A stretch of DNA of 51,622 nucleotides from Sphingobacteriia bacterium 28-36-52 (GTDB lineage: Bacteria > Bacteroidota > Bacteroidia > Chitinophagales > Chitinophagaceae), in assembly GCA_002281575.1 (NCBI GenBank), contig NCGN01000016.1:1-51622 (forward strand), given 5' to 3'. Below are positions 45,227 through 51,622 of this stretch, piece after piece. The notes under the pieces were generated by a model, which was given only the letters and a program-made list of their open reading frames with translations, had not been told where the DNA came from and ran no database searches. The position numbers were made by a program, and so were the translations under genes. How positions within the stretch are numbered: the first letter of the stretch is position 1; every line of letters starts with the position of its first letter.

Positions 45227-47932
45227 ATGAGTACAATCAAACCATATTTAAGGCTTGCCGGATTAGAACCTTTGGTCATTAGACCAGAGACCAATTTTGT
45301 AAACGTAGGTGAAAGAACCAATGTAACTGGTTCAAAAAAGTTTGCACGCCTTATTAGAGAAAATAAATTTGAAGAAGCCCTATCCGTTGCCAGACAACAA
45401 GTAGAAAGCGGTGCGCAAATATTAGACGTGAACATGGACGATGCTTTGTTAGAAGGCGTAAGTGCTATGACCACTTATTTAAATTTATTACAAAGCGAAC
45501 CGGATATTGCACGCATCCCCATCATGATCGACAGTTCTAAATTCGAGATCATTGAAGCAGGCTTAAAATGTGTGCAAGGCAAATGTATTGTGAACTCTAT
45601 CTCCATGAAAGAAGGCGAAGCCAAATTCATAGAGCAAGCATTTATTTGCAAATCATTTGGTGCAGCAGTAATTGTGATGGCATTTGATGAAGTAGGACAA
45701 GCGGATACTAAGGAAAGAAAAATAGAAATCTGTCATCGCGCATACAAAATATTAACGGAGCAAGTAGGGTTTGATCCACAAGACATCATATTCGACCCCA
45801 ATATATTTGCCATTGCAACAGGTATAGAAGAACACAATAATTATGCAGTAGATTTTATAGAAGCCACCAGAGAAATCAAGCGATTGATGCCATTGGCAAA
45901 GGTTTCAGGCGGTGTATCGAATGTATCTTTTTCTTTTAGAGGGAATGATCATGTAAGAGAAGCCATTCATTCAGTCTTCTTATTGCACGCGATTAAAGCA
46001 GGTATGGATATGGGGATTGTAAACGCCGGACAGTTGGTAGTGTACGACGAAATAGAACCCACCCTAAGGGCATTGTGTGAAGACGTAATCTTAAATAGAA
46101 ACAACGACAACAACGAAGCCACAGAAAAATTAATACAGCACGCAGAAACCGTAAAAGCCAAGGGAAAAGTAGAAGTAAAAGATGAAGCTTGGAGAAAAGA
46201 GCCAGTAGAAAAAAGATTGGCGCACTCTTTAATTAATGGCATTACCGATTATATAGATGACGACACAGAAGAAGCCAGACAAAAATATCCAAGACCTTTG
46301 GATGTGATAGAAGGTCCATTGATGGATGGCATGAATATAGTTGGGGATTTATTTGGTGCAGGAAAAATGTTCTTACCTCAGGTAGTAAAAAGTGCCCGTG
46401 TAATGAAGAAAAGTGTGGCCATCTTAACACCCTTTATAGAACAAGAAAAAGAAGACAGAAAACAAGCACACTTAGCAGCGGGTACAGTTAATGAAGAAAC
46501 AGCAGGTGCAGCAAAAATATTATTGGCTACGGTAAAAGGCGATGTACACGATATTGGAAAAAATATTGTGGGCGTAGTATTAGGCTGTAATGGCTACGAT
46601 ATTGTAGACATGGGTGTAATGGTACCAGCCGATAAAATATTGGAAGCAGCAGAAAGAGAGAAAGCAGATATTATTGGATTGAGTGGATTAATCACGCCTT
46701 CTTTAGATGAAATGGTGCATATAGCGCGTGAAATGAAACGCAGAAATATGAAGCAGCCATTATTAATTGGAGGCGCCACCACATCCAGAATGCATACCGC
46801 AGTAAAAATTGCACCAGAGTACGATAATGGCGTAGTGCATGTATTAGATGCTTCAAGAAGTGTAACCGTTGCAGGTTCTTTATTGAATAAAGAACAAAAG
46901 ACCCCATTCCTAGAGGAGTTGGTACAAGAGTACAGCAAACTAAAAGAAGGATTCGACAACAAGAAATCAGTAAAGCAATACCTGCCTTATGCAGAGGCTT
47001 TGAAAAATAAAGTGGCCATTGATTGGGACAGTTATACTCCACCCACACCCAGCTTTACAGGCACCAAAGTATTTGACAATTATGATTTGAATGAGTTAAG
47101 AACATTCATTGACTGGAAGCCCTTTTTCATTACTTGGGAAATGCATGGAAATTTTCCAGCGATCTTAACGGATGAAGTAGTGGGAACAGAAGCTACTAAA
47201 TTGTACAATGATGCCAATGCTTTGTTAGATAAAATTATTGTAGAGAAATGGTTAACGGCTAAAGGTGTGATAGGATTTTGGGAAGCAGCCAGCAACAATG
47301 ATGATGTAGAAGTACGCACTGAAAAAGAAAAAGTACAATTGAGTTTTCATCGCCAACAAATCAAGAAAGCACCAGGGCAACCCAATTTATCATTAGCCGA
47401 TTTTGTTAGCCCAGTAACAGCTAATAAAAAAGATTATATCGGTGCTTTTGCCGTAAGCATACATGGCATAGAACCGCATTTGGAAAAATTTGAAGCAGCC
47501 CACGATGACTACAATAAAATTATGTTGCAAGCATTGGCCGATCGCTTTGCAGAAGCATTTGCAGAAGCCTTACACTTGCATACGCGAAAAGAATATTGGG
47601 GTTATGATGCACAAGAACAATTAAGCCCAGAAGAATTAATTAAAGAACAATACAAGGGCATTCGCCCCGCACCAGGCTATCCAGCATGTCCAGACCATAC
47701 AGAGAAATACAAGTTATTTGATTTGCTGAATGCGCAAAACAATGCAGGCATTAGCTTAACAGAAAGCTTGGCTATGTATCCAGCATCATCTGTATGTGGT
47801 TGGTATTTTTCGCATCCGCAAAGTCAGTATTTTGGAATTGGCAAAATTGAACAAGACCAATTTAAAGACTATGCAGCCCGTAAAGGCATGGATGAAGCTA
47901 CTGCTGAGAAGTGGTTGAGGCCAATATTGTAG
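45227..47932 (+). CDS. metH: Methionine synthase, folate/B12/reactivation subunit (split MetH, C part)
   Basis: Carries the rest of MetH: a pterin-binding barrel with [20 protein letters not shown] (residues 24-43), a four-helix cap domain, the cobalamin-binding domain with the cobalt-ligand motif [20 protein letters not shown] and [13 protein letters not shown], and the C-terminal reactivation domain with [15 protein letters not shown] that binds S-adenosylmethionine. The 901 residues together with the preceding subunit equal a full E. coli MetH (about 1227). Methyl transfer uses methyltetrahydrofolate. Only three bases separate the two genes, so coupled translation is likely. Confidence 0.95.
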   Translation: MSTIKPYLRLAGLEPLVIRPETNFVNVGERTNVTGSKKFARLIRENKFEEALSVARQQVESGAQILDVNMDDALLEGVSAMTTYLNLLQSEPDIARIPIMIDSSKFEIIEAGLKCVQGKCIVNSISMKEGEAKFIEQAFICKSFGAAVIVMAFDEVGQADTKERKIEICHRAYKILTEQVGFDPQDIIFDPNIFAIATGIEEHNNYAVDFIEATREIKRLMPLAKVSGGVSNVSFSFRGNDHVREAIHSVFLLHAIKAGMDMGIVNAGQLVVYDEIEPTLRALCEDVILNRNNDNNEATEKLIQHAETVKAKGKVEVKDEAWRKEPVEKRLAHSLINGITDYIDDDTEEARQKYPRPLDVIEGPLMDGMNIVGDLFGAGKMFLPQVVKSARVMKKSVAILTPFIEQEKEDRKQAHLAAGTVNEETAGAAKILLATVKGDVHDIGKNIVGVVLGCNGYDIVDMGVMVPADKILEAAEREKADIIGLSGLITPSLDEMVHIAREMKRRNMKQPLLIGGATTSRMHTAVKIAPEYDNGVVHVLDASRSVTVAGSLLNKEQKTPFLEELVQEYSKLKEGFDNKKSVKQYLPYAEALKNKVAIDWDSYTPPTPSFTGTKVFDNYDLNELRTFIDWKPFFITWEMHGNFPAILTDEVVGTEATKLYNDANALLDKIIVEKWLTAKGVIGFWEAASNNDDVEVRTEKEKVQLSFHRQQIKKAPGQPNLSLADFVSPVTANKKDYIGAFAVSIHGIEPHLEKFEAAHDDYNKIMLQALADRFAEAFAEALHLHTRKEYWGYDAQEQLSPEELIKEQYKGIRPAPGYPACPDHTEKYKLFDLLNAQNNAGISLTESLAMYPASSVCGWYFSHPQSQYFGIGKIEQDQFKDYAARKGMDEATAEKWLRPIL

Positions 47933-47954
47933 ATTAATAACTATGGTTTTAGGC

Positions 47955-49175
47955 TTATTTATCTATCTCAATTCCTTTATTACTAACATTAAATTTTATG
48001 TTTAAAAGTAAGTTACGATTAGTTTCTATTTGATATCCTGAATTAAAGCATTCCGCTTTGATTGAGTCTATATAATATATACCAGTATTAATATCTTTAT
48101 TATACATATAATCATACTTATAAATTATTTTATCTGATATCATTTTTGTAACACGATTTGCTTTCCATGTTTTAGTATGAAATAAATTGGTTGTGGCTCT
48201 ATTAAGAGATTCAACTTTCATTTCCCAGATAAATTTCAATCTAATAATTGAATAATCAAATTCTCTTATCCTAACTTCTCCTTTCAGGTACCCTCTTGCT
48301 AACCCTCCAACAGTTCTACCTAAAAATGAATCTTTAAAAGATTGATTGGGCATGAAACTTACAATATAAATAAGACCATATTTTTCATCCTGGTATTTGG
48401 AAACAAGTTTAAAGTCTAATCCTTTATTATTATTTCCATCAATTGGTAACCCTTTTCGGAGCATATCAAACCATGGAATAATATCACCTGTACATAATTG
48501 GGGAACTCCAATAAGATTGGTGAAAAGTTTATCCTGATATAAAGTGTCTTTAATCCAATTAGGAGATTTCATGCTTTTATCAGCATTTCGATAATATACC
48601 TTTACAAATTCTTCAGCCTTTTCTTTTAAAGTGTCGTAATTATAAATTTCGGAGGAAAACTTTAAATTTTGACTAAAAGAAAAATTGCCATAGTTATCCT
48701 CAAAGCGATTGGCTACATGTTTAATTATTGCGTTTGCGCCTTTTGTTTTCTTTGCCTTACTTCTAATAATAATTTCAGGTAATAAGCTCTTTAATGGCTT
48801 CAAAAGCAACCGATTAACATGAAACAAATAAAACAGTTGTTCTTCATAACCAACTGCAGAAATTTTTACCTTTTTGGTGAAGCTTGAATTGGGAATAGAA
48901 AATGAGCCATCTTCATTTGAAACAATAGACATTTTATTTGTGTCATTTTCAATAAAAATGATTGTTGCAAATGGAATAGATTCCTTTGTAATAGAATCAA
49001 TTATTTTAAAATAAATAATACTATCCTGTGACACACAATTTTTATTCAAAAGTGAATTATTGTATACATTGATAGGATTTCCCAATACTGCAAAATGAGA
49101 AAACATTGAATTAATTAGTAAAAACATTAGAATAAAAAAACCGAGTCTTAATTCATTATTAGTTTTATTTAACAT
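47955..49175 (-). CDS. Secreted protein with carboxypeptidase-regulatory-like domain
   Basis: I chose ATG at 49175 (MLNKTNNELRLGFFILM, 406 residues), which opens on a signal-anchor-like hydrophobic stretch; a longer frame begins at 49211. Residues about 55-130 form a CarboxypepD_reg-like beta-sandwich (SIPFATIIFIENDTNKMSIV, EDGSFSIP, KISAVGYEE). The remaining 280 residues match no domain that I recognise; segments such as LNRATTNLFHTKTWKANRV and alternating beta strands suggest an outer-membrane-associated protein, perhaps related to DUF5686. It lies downstream of a six-Cys peptide and an outer-membrane barrel on the same strand, so a shared role in export or handling of the peptide is possible. 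Confidence 0.7.
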   Translation of the reverse strand: MLNKTNNELRLGFFILMFLLINSMFSHFAVLGNPINVYNNSLLNKNCVSQDSIIYFKIIDSITKESIPFATIIFIENDTNKMSIVSNEDGSFSIPNSSFTKKVKISAVGYEEQLFYLFHVNRLLLKPLKSLLPEIIIRSKAKKTKGANAIIKHVANRFEDNYGNFSFSQNLKFSSEIYNYDTLKEKAEEFVKVYYRNADKSMKSPNWIKDTLYQDKLFTNLIGVPQLCTGDIIPWFDMLRKGLPIDGNNNKGLDFKLVSKYQDEKYGLIYIVSFMPNQSFKDSFLGRTVGGLARGYLKGEVRIREFDYSIIRLKFIWEMKVESLNRATTNLFHTKTWKANRVTKMISDKIIYKYDYMYNKDINTGIYYIDSIKAECFNSGYQIETNRNLLLNIKFNVSNKGIEIDK

Positions 49176-49281
49176 AATAGTTTTTATGAAAGCAAAGATT
49201 AGAAAAGACATTGTTATTTAAGTTATTCGCATAGACTCAAATAAGAATGTCAAAAAAACAAAAGAATCTTATTCTATTGTT

Positions 49282-49518
49282 TTAACAAGCACCACATGTT
49301 CCTAAATTTGCACCACCACAACGTGTTGAAATATCAGCGGTTTCACAGCTATCAGCTAGCCACTGATTTCCGTACTGACCATTTGATAGAATTGGAGAAT
49401 CGCAATAGCAAAGAATTTTACCTACACTAATTTCTCCACCAGTTGTTAATTTCATCTGAGCCCTTGTTAATAATTTAGTGAAATTAGATTCTGCCATTTT
49501 TAATTTTAAAGTGTTCAT
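49282..49518 (-). CDS. Double-glycine leader peptide precursor with six cysteines (RiPP or bacteriocin-like)
   Basis: The 78-residue precursor splits at Gly27-Gly28. The leader, with FTKLLTRAQMKLTTGG, resembles the 'natural product precursor' peptides of Bacteroidota (leader pattern LSRxEMKxxxGG), which are cut by C39-peptidase transporters. The predicted 50-residue core has cysteines at precursor positions 37, 39, 58, 67, 75 and 78 (CYC near the start, a CGG and a terminal CGAC). Three disulfides or modified cysteines are both possible. No modification enzyme or transporter is in the window; the genes could lie beyond the right edge. An internal Met8 is a less likely start. Confidence 0.7.
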   Translation of the reverse strand: MNTLKLKMAESNFTKLLTRAQMKLTTGGEISVGKILCYCDSPILSNGQYGNQWLADSCETADISTRCGGANLGTCGAC

Positions 49519-49600
49519 TTTGTTATTTATTAAATTGTTTATGGGTAAATCCTTAATAAAAAATAATTAACCCAATTAAATAGTTCTGCAGCTTAAAGCA

Positions 49601-49693
49601 TCAGCAGATTGTTGGCCCACCAAACCACTTATTCGTCAATAAGTGAAGTACCATTTGGCTATTCTTCTCGGGTACTAATCGAAAAGAAATCAT
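49601..49693 (-). CDS. Possible small peptide ORF, 30 codons
   Basis: Opens with ATG at 49693 (MISFRLVPEKNSQ) and ends LTNKWFGGPTIC before a TGA. The terminal Gly-Gly-Pro-Thr-Ile-Cys is reminiscent of processed peptides, and it lies 83 bp before the six-Cys precursor. It could equally be a chance frame over a DNA hairpin (49626-49645). No ribosome-binding evidence. Confidence 0.25.
   Translation of the reverse strand: MISFRLVPEKNSQMVLHLLTNKWFGGPTIC
49626..49645. repeat. Perfect inverted repeat CACTTATT-CGTC-AATAAGTG
   Basis: Perfect 8-bp arms around a 4-bp loop, in the long leader or promoter region of the peptide gene, about 110 bp before its start. There is no T-run on either side, so it is a candidate operator or leader hairpin, not a terminator. 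Confidence 0.5.
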
Positions 49694-49897
49694 TTATTTT
49701 CAACAAATTAGAAATATAATGACTGATAATATGAAATTATCAAGATATTAATCTATAAAACCAAACAAAGTTGGTCTCAATTCAATATTAAGATTTTAAA
49801 GGCCTAATGTGTTAATTGATTATTTAAAATTTAATTGGAAAGAATCCAACAAACATATTTTAATTACAGATTAAATATCTTAAATATAGTTGAATAT

Positions 49898-49929
49898 AAA
49901 AAAATATTACGGGGGGTATTTTTACCCCC
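49898..49929 (-). terminator. Intrinsic terminator of the outer-membrane barrel gene
   Basis: On the minus strand GGGGGTA-AAAA-TACCCCC (49929-49912) is a perfect 7-bp stem with a tetraloop, followed after a few bases by seven T. It begins 5 bp after the barrel gene stop. Confidence 0.75.
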
Positions 49930-49933
49930 AGCA

Positions 49934-51622
49934 TCACCAATTAACCTTATTATTCTGCTCGTTCTTAAAAGTCTTGAAATTGTAAGAAAATGTAAGCATG
50001 AAATACCTGCCTAAAACATTGGTATTCGTTTCTGTAATATTATTCCCGATGACATTTCTACTAAAATTATTGTTTCGATTGAGTAAGTCGCGAATAATAA
50101 ATTTTATTTCACCTTTATCTTCCTTTAAACAATAAACAGATACAGAGGGATTAATAAACAGATTGACTGGCAAGGCTGGTAGATTATCATAAACAATTTT
50201 ATTTGCCAGTAAAGTGGTATTAAAAGAAAACTTCTTAAATAAGCGAGCAGAAAATTCTACATCAAGATTTTGGACATTCGATAATACATCAGCCGTAAAA
50301 TTATTCGTGAATCGATTTACATTTGCGATATACGTATAACTATAGTAAAAACTGAATTTATCTTGCCAATTAAAACTGTTACCCACAGTTGTTCTAAACA
50401 CATTCACTTTCTGTGAAAATTCAGTTTCATTAAATACTGTAGGTGTAACCATATTTTGGTAACTCAGATTTAAGTTAACTGAGTGATTATAGCGGTTGAT
50501 TTTTTGGAAACTCTTGGAAATTCCTAATCTCATTACAAGTGAATGTCTATTGCCGGCATTCATTGATTTAATTTCCTGCTTACCATTATTCAATATTTTA
50601 ACAGATTGTATGATTGGATTTTGAGTATTTCCATATAATAATTCATAATTTAAATTGAGTTGTTTCTTAATAAGAAATTTTCTGAAAGTAATTTTGAATG
50701 TACTTGCTTTTTCAGCTTGCAATTTTAAATTACCACTAAAAACAAAAACCGGATTTGTATTATCAACAATTGGGTTTAAGTCTTTAGCAAGTGGCAAATT
50801 GATTTGTTGATCAAATGAAAGTCTCAAACCCCCTTGTTTATAAAAAGAGAAATATAATAATGAATAGATGTAAGTATCTTTATAATCATTAAAACTCTTG
50901 TTACTTATATTTATATTTTGCTGAGCATTAAAAAATGTACCACTCATGGTTAGCGTATACTTCTTTAAGGTTAAATCGAACTGAGGAATTATTTTCAAAA
51001 TAGAATTAGCTACGTTTACATCACTGGTTAAATTAGCGTCTACACTGTCATAATTTTTATTACCTATGTGTTGTAAGTAAGTAACAATAATATTCTTCGT
51101 ATTATTAATATCAAAATTACTAGCTAGTGCAAAAGAAGCATTTTTCTTTTTCCAACCTGATAAAACCATACGATTAGTAATAAATAGCTTTTGGGGATTA
51201 AAAATTCGCAACTGTCGTATCATTGTATTTGTTGGAGTAGGAATCAAACTTATATTATCAATTTCTGTTAAAAAATTAGTTGGGTTTTGTACAACATTAT
51301 AATATTGCTGAAAAGAAAATGATTTGTACTTGTCATTTTTCACAAATAATTTTGAGTGAAAAAATAAAGAGTGATAATAATTTTTGGGATTAATGCTTTG
51401 ATTAAGTTTTCCATTAGAACTAAGAATATCACCAACTTTATCATTCGAATTTATAGTCGTATTAAATGTATTTGAATTTATAGCAGACCACTGATTTCCT
51501 ACATTTAAAGTTAAATCTCTATTTCCAGATTTGCTTTTGCTCTTCAACCCAAAATTTAAATTCTGAATTGTTTTAATTGAAGTAAACTGATTAAGAATAT
51601 TGTATTTATTTATAGTATCATT
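49934..51622 (-). CDS. Outer-membrane beta-barrel protein (TonB-receptor-like), 5' end outside window
   Basis: The frame is open to the right edge, so the visible 562 residues are the C-terminal part; a TTG inside it is not the real start. The sequence alternates amphipathic strands (for example FSFYYSYTYIANVNRF, YLTFSYNF-like ends) and finishes with the terminal strand LGRYFMLTFSYNFKTF, as in the OMP_b-brl / TonB-dependent receptor-like barrels of Bacteroidota. An N-terminal carboxypeptidase-like and plug domain would be expected to the right. It precedes the peptide gene on the same strand but a terminator intervenes. Confidence 0.8.
   Translation of the reverse strand, partial: NDTINKYNILNQFTSIKTIQNLNFGLKSKSKSGNRDLTLNVGNQWSAINSNTFNTTINSNDKVGDILSSNGKLNQSINPKNYYHSLFFHSKLFVKNDKYKSFSFQQYYNVVQNPTNFLTEIDNISLIPTPTNTMIRQLRIFNPQKLFITNRMVLSGWKKKNASFALASNFDINNTKNIIVTYLQHIGNKNYDSVDANLTSDVNVANSILKIIPQFDLTLKKYTLTMSGTFFNAQQNINISNKSFNDYKDTYIYSLLYFSFYKQGGLRLSFDQQINLPLAKDLNPIVDNTNPVFVFSGNLKLQAEKASTFKITFRKFLIKKQLNLNYELLYGNTQNPIIQSVKILNNGKQEIKSMNAGNRHSLVMRLGISKSFQKINRYNHSVNLNLSYQNMVTPTVFNETEFSQKVNVFRTTVGNSFNWQDKFSFYYSYTYIANVNRFTNNFTADVLSNVQNLDVEFSARLFKKFSFNTTLLANKIVYDNLPALPVNLFINPSVSVYCLKEDKGEIKFIIRDLLNRNNNFSRNVIGNNITETNTNVLGRYFMLTFSYNFKTFKNEQNNKVNW

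Larger units (their letters stand above)
49519..49933. other. 415-bp AT-rich intergenic region upstream of the peptide gene
   Basis: It holds the terminator of the barrel gene, a perfect inverted repeat and a 30-codon ORF, all listed separately. TATGTTTG on the minus strand (49857-49850) fits the -7 consensus, but no -33 element is evident and the leader would be over 300 nt. Confidence 0.6.

Noticed and set aside
51545..51547. TTG start of the outer-membrane barrel protein
   Set aside because: The frame continues open to the window edge with barrel-like sequence; the gene is 5'-partial.
1..51622. tRNA, rRNA, prophage, integrase or transposase
   Set aside because: Gaps between genes are short and AT-rich, with no cloverleaf, conserved rRNA stretch or mobile-element protein recognised.

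Overview
The window looks like a chromosomal segment of a Bacteroidota member, probably of the Chitinophagaceae type. This is inferred from AT-rich DNA, secreted proteins whose signal peptides end in a Bacteroidota-style 'AQ' or 'GQ', promoters of the form TTG-N19-TAnnTTTG, a short LeuA, a MetH split into two genes, and large multidomain surface proteins. I see no rRNA, tRNA, CRISPR array, phage or insertion sequence.

Layout. 1-6986 (-): the N-terminal 2328 residues of a giant secreted protein, with Ig-like and cadherin-like domains, six Ig repeats on an 88-residue period and a Ca-binding thrombospondin type 3 array; its end lies outside the window. 7438-16327: a membrane sensor with PAS and a histidine-kinase dimerisation helix but no ATPase, a secreted six-hairpin glycosidase, two unknown secreted proteins, a sugar/H+ symporter and an M20 amidohydrolase. 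16340-33372 (-): a run of thirteen biosynthetic genes, in transcription order leuA-leuC-leuD-leuB-[leader]-ilvE-ilvD-ilvB-ilvN-ilvC-ilvA-thrA-thrB-thrC. It covers aspartate to threonine, threonine to isoleucine, and the valine and leucine branches. 33579-43985: a helical-repeat protein, a response-regulator/PAS/histidine-kinase hybrid overlapping an acyl-CoA synthetase, a TPR protein, DUF1015-serC, recR, an OB-fold protein and YceI. 44013-47932 (+): a strong promoter, a long structured 5' leader and split metH. 47955-51622 (-): a carboxypeptidase-regulatory-like secreted protein, a six-cysteine peptide with a double-glycine leader, and a partial outer-membrane beta-barrel.

The most striking regulatory element is between leuB and ilvE: a 35-codon leader ORF with ten Ile and four Thr codons, then an intrinsic terminator and a credible antiterminator. 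This is a complete ribosome-stalling attenuator placed so that it could control ilv and thr genes together. A second terminator-like hairpin precedes leuA, whose enzyme lacks the leucine-binding regulatory domain. The metH leader contains several helices that cannot all form together, including a possible pseudoknot, and is a candidate for an undescribed riboswitch. The right edge may belong to a peptide natural-product locus.
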